Source: Phaseolus vulgaris
Lineage: Eukaryota; Streptophyta; Magnoliopsida; Fabales; Fabaceae
Length of the DNA stretch: 64,000 nt
Direction: 5' to 3'
Assembly: GCF_000499845.2 (NCBI RefSeq)
Contig: NC_023758.2
Span: forward strand, 7,603,665-7,667,664
Part shown: positions 12,007-23,278 of the stretch, in pieces
Layout of the letters: every line of letters begins with the position of its first letter
How positions within the stretch are numbered: position 1 is the stretch's first letter
Notes under the pieces: model-generated
What the model was told of the DNA's origin: nothing
Seen by the model: only the letters and a program-made list of their open reading frames with translations
Databases searched by the model: none
Translations under genes and position numbers: made by a program

Positions 12007-12228
12007 GTGGATCACACATACTTCAAAAAGCCAGAAGGTAGTCATGAAGATATAAATGAAGAGAAAGACTTACATGGAGATGAAGATCAGCCAAATGAAG
12101 AAGTCAACATGTTTCCTAAAATGGAACGTGAACCCAGGAAACGTTTCAAGACTATTGTTTTGAAAACACCTTGGACAACATATTTAAGAAGGAAGGAAAA
12201 AAAAATCCAAAAACGGATGCTTAAGTAG
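12007..12228 (+). CDS. Small acidic/basic ORF inside the MULE, unknown
   Basis: An open frame ends in TAG at 12226 and can be followed upstream to about 11974. The nominal start at 12007 is GTG, so this is more likely an exon than a complete gene. Its product is Glu/Asp-rich in the first half and Lys/Arg-rich at the end (RKRFKTIVLKTPWTTYLRRK). A possible splice acceptor (ATTGCAG) lies near 11958. I do not recognise a domain. It could be the last exon of a transposon gene or chance. Confidence 0.3.
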   Translation: MDHTYFKKPEGSHEDINEEKDLHGDEDQPNEEVNMFPKMEREPRKRFKTIVLKTPWTTYLRRKEKKIQKRMLK

Positions 12229-12529
12229 TTTGATTAATGGATATGTTTTTAGGTTTTTGTGGTTTTAAGTTAGTTGATGTATGGTTTGTTGACATTGTTC
12301 AAACGAGTGTAATTTATGGTATTGCACAATTTATGTTGTTATGAAATTGTTGTAACAAATATTTTTGTTCAGGATTAATTTATTGTGGAAACTGTTAATG
12401 TGTGAGTGGATTTATTTTGTTATTCATTCAGAATTGTTTATTGACTTGGTCAGTTTTGCACCTATATTTGTGATTGTAGTGTATTTTTGAGATGTCTCTT
12501 TTAAAGTTTGTAGTGAATGTGGTCAATTG

Positions 12530-13165
12530 AGTTCAATCCAGGTTATGCAATTCAACAGTCCAGACCTGTGAAGTGGGGACCACTTTTATTTTAAGCGGGG
12601 ACTTGTGTACAACTTTTTGCACTGTTATGTGATCCTCCAACTTAATGTTTGCAAGTTTTTTTTTTTTGTGAGGGTTCAGATGAGACTCCAGTGAGCTCAA
12701 TGGAGGTTAGGGAATTGGATAGTGCAAGACTAGCTTCACTTCTGTTGTGTCAATGTATTTAGAAACCCATTTGATTTTAAGTGGGGACCTGTGTAGAACT
12801 TTATGAACTGCCATGTCATCCTCCAACTTAATATTTGCAAGTTTTTTTTTTTTGTGGGGGTTCATATGAAACTCCAGTGAGCTCATTCGAGGTTAGGGAA
12901 TTGGATAGTGCAAGACTAGCTTCACTTCTGTTGTGTCCATGTATTTGGGGACCCCTTTGATTTTAAGTGGGGACCTGTGTAGAACTTTATGAACTGTCAT
13001 GTGATCCTCCAACTTAATGTTTGCAAGTTATTTTTTTGTTGTTGTGAGGGTTCATATGGGACTCCAGTGAGCTCAATTGAAGTTAGAGAATTGGATAGTG
13101 CAAGACTAGCTTCAATTCTAGTGTGAATGTATGTGGGGACCCCTTTAATTTTAGGTCGGGATCTA
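12530..13165 (+). repeat. Left arm: tandem ~180-bp repeats in the MULE
   Basis: Three to four direct copies of a unit. Each carries AAGTGGGGACCTGTGTAGAA, a TGTCATGTGATCCTCCAACT segment, a poly-T tract, then GACTCCAGTGAGCTCA and GGATAGTGCAAGACTAGCTT. Copies start at about 12540, 12720, 12900 and 13080. Reverse-complemented copies lie at 15200-15840, so the two arrays form a large inverted repeat around the ORF fragment at 14256. Confidence 0.85.
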
Positions 13166-14255
13166 TGTATGACCACCACAGCATGCATTTCACACACATG
13201 AGGTGCTTTCACACACATGATGGACTGACAAATGTAGAATCCCAATAACCAGTATGAATAAAAACATCATGCACAAACCTTGTCATGGGTCCCCACTTAT
13301 TAGCACATGGGTTCCCACTTAAATTAAAAGTGTGCTATGAACATAAAATGAATATACACTGAAAACAACAGTCAATATCACTTAATTTATGAACATACAA
13401 CTTAACATTCTTGTCCTCCAATCACACATTTGTGTCCAAAATATGGTATATAACAATAGATGAACTAAATAACTTGGATGAAATTTAAATTGCTTCCATT
13501 GATCAAACAAATGTATCTATATTGTTCACATGAGGTCATAATGACTAACAATTTTGTCAATAACAATGAAACTGTACAATTACATAAAAAATACATCTAA
13601 TAAAAATCAAGGACAATCTACTTCCAAATCTTTCAAATCAAGGACCATTGATTTTCTTTAACAAGCAATTGTCGGACCTCTTGAAGTTGCTTATCCAATT
13701 CAACAATTCTATGTTGATTACTGCAACATTCTTTTGACAAACTTCATGTTGGTCAAGTAAGTTGTCTCACTCACTTGTACTAGCACTACCTTTTTCAACT
13801 CTCTCATCTAAATCAGCTAAGGCTTCTTTCACAATTTTTATATATGCCTCTTCAGCACTGACTGGCTAATCCCATACAATCTGAAAAAATAAATAACTTA
13901 TAATTACTTATAAATTACTGCAAAAGCATGCACCAAAAACTTAACGAATAAAAAAAATCATGTAACCTTCTAGCACGATTATTTACACACGGCCAGTGCA
14001 AAAATCGTGGAAAACCAACACACTCGACACGGTCACCAACACCCACATGGTGAACCGTTCACACCTGTTTCCAAAAAAAAATAAAAACACAAGTAATTAA
14101 CATTTTTTCAAAATCACCAATTCATTAATACAACATAAGTGTACACATTTTCACTAACCTGCAAGACGACAATACAACCTGCCAAATAAATTTCACCAAT
14201 ATTCTTTTGTTGATAGTACACTTTTGATGCCCTTGTCAAACTTGTAGTTAAGACA

Positions 14256-14800
14256 TTATAAACTGCACCCCCAGTTATATAATTCTAGGGAATCTAAATT
14301 ATCTAAATATTTAAAAGCAAAACTAGTAAATGTCCTAGAAGTTCTAGAAACATAAAAAACACATAAACCAAGCAATATGTACAATCTACAAAAATCATCA
14401 ACATTTTTCTTCGTATTGAAATTATTCTCCCTCATCTTTTCTAAAATTGTTGATAATTTTATTTCTTCCCCTTCATCAAACAACCTATTTACAAAACCTC
14501 CCCCGTCATTCTCCATTTTGACTTCCTTCCTCATAACTGGTAATCCTAATACAAAACAAACATCAAGAACTGAAAAAGGAACTAAACTTTTTCTAATCTT
14601 AAATGCCTCGTTATCTGATGTCCATCTACTAAGTAGCTCTCTCATTAGGCTGTTAGAAATGTCAAAACTTTCTCCATTTGAACCATCCACTTAAAAAGAG
14701 TTTGTTGTATCCATTGTCGTTGAAAGCTGCTAAGCTTACGGTTCACATCAACAATATATTGAGTCAGCATATTGTGCCTAACTCGTAGCTGCAACATCAC
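14256..14800 (-). pseudogene. Plant-mobile-domain/DUF1985-like ORF fragment in the MULE
   Basis: An open minus-strand frame (14690-14256) encodes SLVPFSVLDVCFVLGLPV and neighbouring Leu-rich segments. This pattern resembles the plant mobile domain / DUF1985 proteins often carried by plant Mutator-like elements, sometimes fused to a Ulp1-type protease. The upstream sequence (14800-14691) continues the same kind of protein in another frame (QRQWIQQTLFKWM), so a frameshift near 14680 is likely. No protease or transposase domain is visible nearby. Family assignment rests on pattern memory and is tentative. Confidence 0.45.
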
Positions 14801-15199
14801 AAAATAAAACAATATCACTATCTTTATTTATTAAACATTGTCAATTCACAACATATTCAACCACTGTGAACACAATCTAAAAAAACAGTACCTTCAATTC
14901 AGCTTTTGCATGAGACCCAAAATTCTTGGACAATGAACTTTCCATTCTCTAAACATTCACAAACAATTCATTTAATAAAAAACAAAACCAAAGAAATCCA
15001 TCCAAACATTCACTTTTAACACAACAAGACAGTGCAAAAGGTGCTTCATAATAAACAGGTACCTAAACCACATAAAAAACAAGGGTTGACCACTTAGGTA
15101 AACATATGACATTTCAAGCTACCTTTAAAATAATCAATTATTAACAATATTCAATTACCTCACTGGACTCCCTTTTGAAGCCTCACGAAAGCAAAAAAA

Positions 15200-15840
15200 A
15201 AAACTTACAAACATTAAGCTGGAGGATGACATGACAATGCATAAAGTTCTACACAGGTCCCTACTTAAAATCAAAGGGGTCCGCAATTCACAGGTCTGGA
15301 CTGTTGAATTGCATAATAACCTGGATTGCACTTAAAAAAAGTTGAAAACCAGTCCCAAAATCGCAGACCAAAAAACAGTAAACAAATAAGCAAGTGAACT
15401 AAACCACAAGACCAATCACTCATGACAAAACTTTAATGCAGTGCATAAAGTTGTACACAGGTCCCACTTAAAATCAAAGGGGTCCCCAATTCACAAGTCT
15501 GGATTGTTGAATTGCATAATAACCTGGATTGAACTCAAAAAAAGTCTAAAAGCAGTCCAAAATCGCAGACCAAAAAACAGTAAACAATGAAGCAAGTGAA
15601 CTAAACCGCAAGACCAATCACTCATGACAAAAGTTTAATACAGTGCAAAAAGTTGTATACAGGTCCCCACTTAAAATTAAAGGGGTCCCCAATACACATG
15701 TCTGGATGTTGAATTGCATAATAACCTGGATTGAACTAAAAAAAAAGTTGAAAACCAATCCCAAAATCGCAGACCAAAATACTGTAAACAATGAAGCAAG
15801 TGAACTAAACCACAAGACGAATCACTCATGACAAAAGTTT
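15200..15840 (-). repeat. Right arm: tandem ~190-bp repeats in the MULE
   Basis: Three direct copies (about 15220, 15430, 15640) of a unit with ACACAGGTCCCCACTTAAAA, AAAGGGGTCCCCAAT, GAATTGCATAATAACCTGG and CAAGTGAACTAAACC. The first half is the reverse complement of the left-arm unit at 12530-12665, including the AATCCAGGTTATGCAATTCA segment. Confidence 0.85.
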
Positions 15841-16039
15841 AATACTTTTTCAATAATACAAACTTTCAAATGAAAACACATATACAATGACCAACAATAA
15901 TATCAATCATCAAAGAAAAAAACAACACACACAACAAAAAAAACTCACGTACTAAAGCCATAAATAAACCCTAAACCACAAACATCAAACCCTTAAGCTT
16001 AAAATGCCAGAAAAATAAAAATAAACACACTTACCTTCT

Positions 16040-16310
16040 CCTCCTTCCTTGTAATTGCGTTTAGCACACCACCGCAACCTATCGCACACCCCACAACTGT
16101 TACCCTTAACCACCGCCCCATTTGCACTACAACGTTGTCGTCGTTCACACTACCTCGCTGTCGTCAACGTCAAACTACATCTCTGCCATCATCGTCGAAC
16201 TACGTTTCCGTCATCAACGTTTCGCACACCTTTGTCGTTGGTCTCTCTCTACGAAGGTTGGTATTTTTGCGGTTTTGGAAATTTCAAATTGAAAGCCTTT
16301 CTCATTTGAC
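16040..16310 (-). promoter_or_regulatory. Possible 5' leader of the MULE minus-strand transcript
   Basis: This GC-richer stretch near the right terminus ends on the minus strand in GGAGAAGGTAAGTG, a good donor site. It has no long frame. It may be the untranslated first exon of the transcript that carries the ORF at 14690-14256. This is inference only. Confidence 0.3.
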
Positions 16311-16436
16311 CCAAATCACTTACCACGTTTCCTTTTTTAGAATTACCAAAATGCCCATGTCACCTCATCATTTAATCCATGTCACCCAAGTGTAATTTGG
16401 AGCAACCACTTTTGGGGTGTCAAAAAAATCATTTTA

Positions 16437-19400
16437 TTATTTTGTTTTTGTTTTTTAAGAGTAACTATAATTCACGGTTACTCAAGTGAATTGAGGTAAC
16501 AAATTTTAACTACATAAAGTTATTATTGGAAAAGCGTGTTGTACTTTTGAAATGGAAAGAAATATGTTTATGAGAAATTGAGTTGATTTTCTAGGCAATA
16601 AAATGTATCATTATATTGAGTAAAAAGGTTTTCCAAAAATATTACATATTTATAAGATTTTGAGTTTCTCTAATAACTGAAAGATATAATCTATAAAGTA
16701 TTTAAATAATAGAATATTCAGTAGGGTACGTTAATAATCACACAACTATATTCAATTTAATCTAATATTGAGCTAAGTTTTATTTATAATTGGTTCAAAG
16801 CTAACAAAATCCAAACTAACAAACTTTTATAAAGGTTGGATTATGGGTTTAGTATGAGTGACTCAAGACTCAACTGAGACTCTTATACTTGTATTATGGA
16901 CAAATTGTTGAATATTACAACTTTTAACATAAAAAAAAAGTTTTACAAAATTTTGGTCCAAATTAGCCCAAATCATCCAAGTGATCAATTAATTATTTTG
17001 ATTGTGACAACGACCGGATCATCTTCTACATGGTTGTTGATTTGACAAGGGAATGGATGTGAGAGATCAAATTGAGAGGAGACGTACTAAATTGATATTT
17101 TGAAAAAACCTTTTCCTTATTGAATTGGAACTTCCCACACCAATAAAGTCATCAACAATTATATTAATTGCCCCCTAATTTCGTTGGATTTTTTATGAGG
17201 TTCTACAACTTTATATTTCTTGGTATGTTGGTTATGTTCTTTATCTTTCATGATGATTTTCTCATTCTCGTACCTGGAAACCATGCAATACATGTGACCA
17301 CACCATCCTCCTCGTCTCAGACTTATTCTGGTATGCATGATTTGTACAAATTGAGCTCGCCAATTCGAGCAAGTTATTCTATTATGGTGTGTACCATATG
17401 GCCTTCATGTATTGTGTGGCCTGTATTTTTGTGGTATCCACACCTTTTACTCGGGTCAACATGTGTAGGTTGTGGAATACACAACAACTCGAAATTGAAT
17501 GCTTATATTATATTGGTTTCCGACTGGTGTTTCACAAGGTATATCTATCATACCTACTAACACCCCTACACTTTGAGGTTTCTAAGATGTTTGGTGCAGA
17601 CAAATTGAAAGGATGTGTGAGACTATTCATCAATACCTTGCGCATCTTTGAATTTTCTTTTATGTTAATGTACCACATTACCATTTCCACAACTCTTTCA
17701 TGTTTCTGGGTGGTTCGATAAAAAGATTGCTTAAAAATGAACTTGGATTGACAAAGTTGGGTGGAGGTTGGGAATGTCAATAGATGCTTTATAAAATCGA
17801 GTTATATATTAATGAAATTATTCAGCTTCTTGTGTGGCACTATTTAAAGTTGTCAACTTGCTACCTTGGGTTTGTTATCCACAAACAGAGTTGAAAACTT
17901 AGTACAAAAATCTATCAAATTTCTTCACAAAGAAATAATAACATTGTAACAGTCCTTTAAATTTAGTTGAAAATTTTCTACAATGCATTGTTAAGTCGAC
18001 AAAAAAACAAATTGACTTATGTCATATGTGTCATCAAATGTGTGATTCGATCTAAGATATTGTTATATTTCTCAATATTGCGACACATCTAAATTATTTT
18101 TATCGTGACCACTGTGAATAAATGAAATTCATCAAATTCATATAAGATTATTTCATTTTGTCAATTTTTTTTTCTAATTAAAAAATCCTTGTGCTCAACC
18201 ACAAATTAATTTAAACTTGAGTAGGCCTATTATTATTACTTTTTTCTTAATTTACAATTTAGATAAAATTAATTTTCTTAAATTATTGATTGAATTATAT
18301 ATATTTTAAATTTCATAAGACCTCTCTCTCCTAATTTTATACCACCTTAATGTGTGTGTATATAATATTATAATCTGTTTAGTTAGAATATAAAATTTTG
18401 TAATTTTAAAATGTAAATATTACAGTTGAACGCTAAATACTAAATATATTATATTATTATAATCACAGAAAGTATTTGATAAGGTGGGGTTAGAACATCC
18501 ACACAATAAAATAGCATAAAATAAATAAAATAATATAAAATAGTAAATGTCTCATCCCTTACCTTTTTTCTTCTTATTATTATTATATTATTATTTTCTT
18601 AAAATGTTTAGGATGGAAGCATGGCCTTGGAAGTGGCATAAAAGGAGTCACCAAAACTCCCTTTTTTCTCCTTTCACTCTTATTTATAATGACATTGTAA
18701 TCATTGTTTTTAGTTACCTATGTAATTAGAGTTACTTGTTTGAGTTAGAGACACGAATTACTAAATATCTCTGTTTTTTGGTTGGTTTAGTAAAAGATAA
18801 AAGATATCCTTCCTGTCTTTTCAATATCTTGATATTGTAAAAATGCTCTATTAATTATAAAATTGTAGTTCCTTAAACTAACTCTTAATTAGATTCAATA
18901 TGTCCTCTCTCAGTTCCAATTCCAAATTAGGTCTTACTTTTATAACTCTTCTATACATTATTTTAAGGTATAAAAACTAACAAATATATAGTTTAAACCA
19001 ATACTTCAATAACTCATTTAAATTATAATATTAGAATGATTGAATAAAAGGGTATTATTTGTATAATATTAGTACCGACAATAGTTTTGAATTATCTAAT
19101 CATTTTCTCTCTTTTTCAATTATGTAACCATATTTTAATACAAGCAATATCTAATTCACAAGTCATCATAAAAAATATACAATCATATCTTAATAACCTA
19201 AAAGTGAATTTTAAATTTTAGTACTTCAAAAATTCAAAATGTTTGCGTTCAAATATTTATAAATAAGAAATAGTTAAATGAGTTCTTAAAAAATCTCCAT
19301 GATGAAAAATATTGCAATATAAAATTTGAGATGTTATTATTTTTTCTTACTTACAAAAATTTTTTACTCAAAATTTTTATTCACTAATGAATGACAGACT

Positions 19401-19440
19401 ACTTCATTACACAAGGGTGTACACATATTGTGTTCTCAGG
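16437..19440. repeat. Non-coding part of segmental duplicate A
   Basis: This 3-kb AT-rich stretch aligns base for base, with small indels, to about 56045-59200. It contains no gene I can recognise. Short frames at 17168-17721 occur on both strands and recur in the other copy because of the duplication, not because of visible selection. A diverged third copy of 18120-18640 lies at 33430-33970. Confidence 0.8.
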
Positions 19441-19677
19441 AAGCAGTTTCTCGCAGTTTGTTCATAAAGATGTTTTCATGTTATGATGTCTAAAAATTAA
19501 TGTAATGATTAATTAACCTCATTATATCATGCAACACATGATAAAATGTTGTGACAGTGATATGCATCTTCCATATAATTGTTTAATCACACACCTTAAT
19601 GTTGCTATATGGCATAAACTTCATGGGAGGGTCATCGATCACATTAGGGTGGAATAACTTCTTCGAGGAAAAAAACC

Positions 19678-19851
19678 ATGAAGAAAATGAATATCTTTGA
19701 GGTCAATGGTATGTTGCAACTTGGAAGACCTGATGACGAACATGAACAAAAACACGAAGACATTTTATTGCCTCAAGAACATGTTGCAGGTGGTCATCCT
19801 CAACCCGAAATCACCCATGATTTGGCAATGTTAACACAAATTTGGAGGTGA
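19678..19851 (+). pseudogene. Short ORF remnant in R1
   Basis: ATG at 19678 opens a 57-codon frame (MKKMNIFEVNG...TQIWR). The same start and beginning recur at 45579 and 59484, each with different stops. After the stop the frame continues as something like IQNIQESM and RFDRVDEKMD in the other copies, reminiscent of a coiled-coil gag N-terminus. It is decayed in all three copies. Confidence 0.35.
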
Positions 19852-19890
19852 ATTCAAAATATATAGGAAAATATCAACATTATGAGCACA

Positions 19891-20656
19891 CGTTTTGATG
19901 TCATTCTCAAGGAGCTCTTCTTGGATGTTTGGTAAAATGGTGCGGAAGTTTATGGATGAAATGGGCAAGGTCCTCCTAGGAGTTGTGGTGACCTTGAAGG
20001 TGCATGAAGAGTATGGAAAGAATGGAGGTTCGGCCAGCCCTTTGATAGATGGTGAAGGAAGATTAAAACCTAGAAACTAGGTAAGAATCAAGTATGGCAC
20101 AAAATGGGCAGCATAACATTACTCAATTTAATCTTGAAAATACAAGGTGTAGGCTCCTCTTTTTATAGGCTAAAGAGGACCAAATTTGATGACCTAATGC
20201 TACACAAATGTAAGCCAAATGAAATGTAAAGAAGTGGCACATGGAGGCACATGGAGCACATGGCACATGGGTGCACATGGCCCTCCAACTTACACATGGC
20301 CGAACTTGATTAGTGAAAGCTTTTAGAAACCTTTAGCTAATCAAGGTTAACTCCTTCTTAATTCTAATGTGCAGAAAAATAAACATTTGTCCACATGGCT
20401 ATGCTATTTACACCCCAATTAAAACTAGGCTACACTTGATGGGCCTTCACGGAACATGTACTAATATGTCATTCTCCCATTCATAGCTTGATCCAAGTCT
20501 TCTTGTCCTAGACGCTCCTAGCTTGGTCTTAGACACTCCTAGCTTGATCTTAGACGCTCCTAGCTTGGTCTTAGATGCTTGGCTTGGGTCGAGACGCTCT
20601 TGACTTGGGGTCTAGCCTTTCATGGGAGGTTGTGCTTGGCCCTCCTCCATCATGTT
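19891..20656 (-). mobile_element. Solo LTR in R1
   Basis: A 757-bp insertion (19896-20652) with TGATG...CCATCA ends, flanked by CGTTT and TGTTT (sharing GTTT). It is absent from the R1 copy at 45345-46640, which runs through. It shares GAGCTCTTCTTGGATGTTTG and GGTGACCTTGAAGGTGCATG with the solo LTR at 7955-8614. On the minus strand it has a TATAAAAAG-like promoter near 20160. The CTTAGACGCTCCTAGCTTGG stretch near 20500-20600 is a short internal tandem repeat. Confidence 0.8.
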
Positions 20657-21926
20657 TGGGCCGAAAGGAAGATACACTTCACCAGCTTCAAGGCAATGAA
20701 GAACATTGATTGTATTTTTATTGAGTTATTATTATTTCTATGTTGAACTTATTTTGATTATCAGTTAAATTTAATGTGTTATTGGACATTCTTATCTTTG
20801 TAATTTTTTCAAATTCTCATGACACAACATCATTTAGGATTCTAATGTGATGACTTCAGCTATTTATTGTAATCACCGACTATTTCTTGTTCATCCAATG
20901 TTTATTAATGATAAGTGAAAGTTGTTATTTTTTTTCTTTATTTTATTGGATACAAATTGAAATAAAAATTATACATAAAAAATAAAAGATAATTTTTTTT
21001 CATGTTTGTTAGTCAATATTTCATAATATTTAAGAATATATCATTATTAAAAATATTGATAATATTAATTATTTTATTATTATTATAATTATTAATATAA
21101 TTATACACATACAATATAAAAATTTAAATATTAGATAAAATTATTTAATAATTTCAAAAATATTTAATTATACTATTAATAACAACATATAATTATAAAT
21201 AATAATAAAAAAATTATAATATCAACAAAACATATAAAATATATAAAATAATAAATATTATTTTCATAAATTTTAATATATTTAATAAATTTATTTGAGT
21301 TTAACACAAAAATATTTTTATTACAAAATAACAGTAATTATGAATATTATATACTAGAAAAAAACAATTAACTCAAACTTACACAAAAAGAAATATACCA
21401 TAACTCATTATTAAAATATTTTTTAATAACAAAGATAAATTTGTAAACTTACATTTTACACCTTTAAAATAATTTCTAAATTATCTCAAAACTATCACAT
21501 CACTCACAAATTTTAATAAATCATCATCACAAATCCACTTTATCATTCTTCAATCCAAACAACCTCACACATTCTTACACGTCCTTTCTAATCTTCTCTA
21601 ATCCACTCCCTCTGCTCCTCACAAATCGTCACCTCAATCCAAACAAAGCATAAAAGAATGTGGATACCCACGTGGCATCTTCAATGACATCATTTCAAAT
21701 TATATTTACTAGTGGAATTTGATTGCCTATCAACGGTTGGATCTTCCTTTTTGTAATTACAAGTATTGTTTCAAATGTAAGGTTATTCTTTAACTATATT
21801 GTATCAAACATTATTACATGAGAATGGTCAAAAATATATTTTCTTAATTGAGACTCATAGGTTATACATTGTAAGTGAATTCAATCAATGACAATTATCG
21901 ATCTCAACTACCAAAATCTTCAAGCA
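20653..21926. other. AT-rich tail of R1 and flank
   Basis: The part 20940-21470 is almost pure A/T with no ORF. The part 21480-21650 (CTCACAAAT, AATCCAAACA motifs) recurs at about 42740-42850 and 46500-46600. Nothing gene-like is seen. Confidence 0.6.
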
Positions 21927-22615
21927 CTCAATAAATCTTCTAAGGTTTGGATGATCATTTCCAATTGTCCATCTTCATGGGGATGATAAGTTGAGCAAAG
22001 ATGGAATTTAGCCCTTAGAGTTGGATGTAAGCTTACCTAAAATTAAGAAGTAAACTGATGATCCTTATCAAATACAATATTGGATGAAATTCCATGCAAT
22101 CTTATAATTTATCTTGTGTATAATTTAGTCAAGTTCTCCAATGAATACTTAATGTTAATAGGTAACAAGTGAGCAGATTTTATTACCTATCCATGATAAC
22201 CCATGCGGAATCAAAATTTTCAATTGTTCATGATAAGCCAACTACAAAATTCATCGTTATACTATCCCATCTCAATAAATCTTCTAAGGTTTGGATGATC
22301 ATTTCCAATTGTCCATCTTCATGGGGATGATAAGTTGAGCAAAGATGGAATTTAGCCCTTAGAGTTGGATGTAAGCTTCCCTAAAATTAAGAAGTAAACC
22401 GATGATCCTTATCAAATACAATATTGGATGAAACTCCGTGCAATCTTATAATTCTCTTGTGTATAATTTAGTCAAGTTCTTCAATGAATATTTAATGTTA
22501 ATAGGTAACAAGTGAGCAAATTTTATTAGTTATCCATGATAATCCATGTGGAATCAAAATTTTCAATTGTTCATGATAAGCCAACTACAAATTCATTGTT
22601 ATACTATCCAATTTC
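21927..22615 (-). repeat. 344-bp tandem duplication in the G3 integrase
   Basis: Two near-identical units (21927-22270 and 22271-22615), each coding on the minus strand for a degenerate integrase core with DR..K.AHLLPI and TYHPHEDGQLE-like residues. The few differences between units are single bases and short indels. Confidence 0.85.
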
Positions 22616-22619
22616 CACT

Positions 22620-23278
22620 CAGGTATATTAAAGGAGTGTAACATTCGTGCTTATTTTGGTGTTCTATCTTAGCTTTCTGACAAACTAAACATGTTGTTAC
22701 ATATTTCATATCTCCTTCTTCATCTTGGGCCACCAAAATATTTTCATAAGATCTTGATAAATTTTCATTGTGTCTGCATGTATACTCAATTTGCTATTAT
22801 GTGTTTCTTCTAAATTTGTATTTTTAATCTCTACATTATTAGGCTCACATATCCTACCATTAAATATGAAAATTATTTTTCATATCTATGCCAAAAGTTT
22901 ATCTATTCTTGTGTTCTATCAACTTCTTTTTCTTTTTGAGTGAATTCATCACTTGCTTGAGCCTCATAAATTTGCCTAAATTTGCCTTTGTAAGTCACTA
23001 GTAATCTAAATTCAGATCAATTTCATTCTATCATGTTTCTAATTTTTTTCTTACAAACTCATTTCTTGAATCATCAACGAGGAGACATGTAAGGATTTTC
23101 TTCTTAAAGCATCAGTTAGTACATTTGTCTTTCCTGAGTGATAATGTAATTCAAGGTCATAATTTTTCAAAAATTTCATCCATCTTCATTGTCTCATATT
23201 TAACTCCTTATGATCAAACAAATATTTGAGATTCTTGTGATCACTAAAAACCTTAAACTTACTACCATGCACATAATG
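22620..23278 (-). pseudogene. G3 RNase H end and integrase zinc-binding remnant
   Basis: On the minus strand the frame reads SDHKNLKYLFDHKELNMRQ, then LHYHSGKTNV and DALRRKS, the usual end of Ty3/gypsy RNase H. A degenerate integrase N-terminus follows. In-frame stops are present. It continues directly into 30396 and upward if element G2 is removed. Confidence 0.8.

Larger units (their letters stand above)
10216..16436. mobile_element. Mutator-like DNA transposon in copy A of the duplication
   Basis: About 6.2 kb of DNA present in copy A but absent from copy B, where the matching sequence runs straight through near 56040. Flanks carry a near-perfect target duplication ATCATTTTC/ATCATTTTA (10216-10224, 16428-16436), the 9-bp size expected of Mutator-like elements. 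The ends are imperfect inverted repeats: TTTGACACCC...CTCCAAAT on the left matches the reverse complement of ATTTGGAG...GGGTGTCAAA on the right. Inside are inverted arrays of about 180-190-bp units and a minus-strand ORF fragment. No transposase is recognisable, so it is probably non-autonomous. Confidence 0.75.
19440..21650. repeat. Dispersed repeat R1, copy 1 (split by a solo LTR)
   Basis: This matches 45345-46640 across its length once the solo LTR at 19896-20652 is removed; its first 300 bp also match 59200-59542. It starts near ACGTTTTCATGTTATG-like sequence and ends in an AT-rich part followed by AATCCAAACA-type sequence (about 21600-21650). R1 looks like an old retroelement piece, but no LTR pair or pol domain is visible. 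Confidence 0.7.

Noticed and set aside
12530..15840. CRISPR-like regularly spaced repeats
   Set aside because: Units are long (~180-190 bp), directly adjacent and diverged, in plant transposon DNA. There are no short repeats with unique spacers.
17168..17780. Overlapping ORFs on both strands, also at 57153-57547
   Set aside because: Frames differ between the copies, no domain is recognisable on either strand, and no splice-consistent gene model emerges. Treated as non-coding duplicated DNA.
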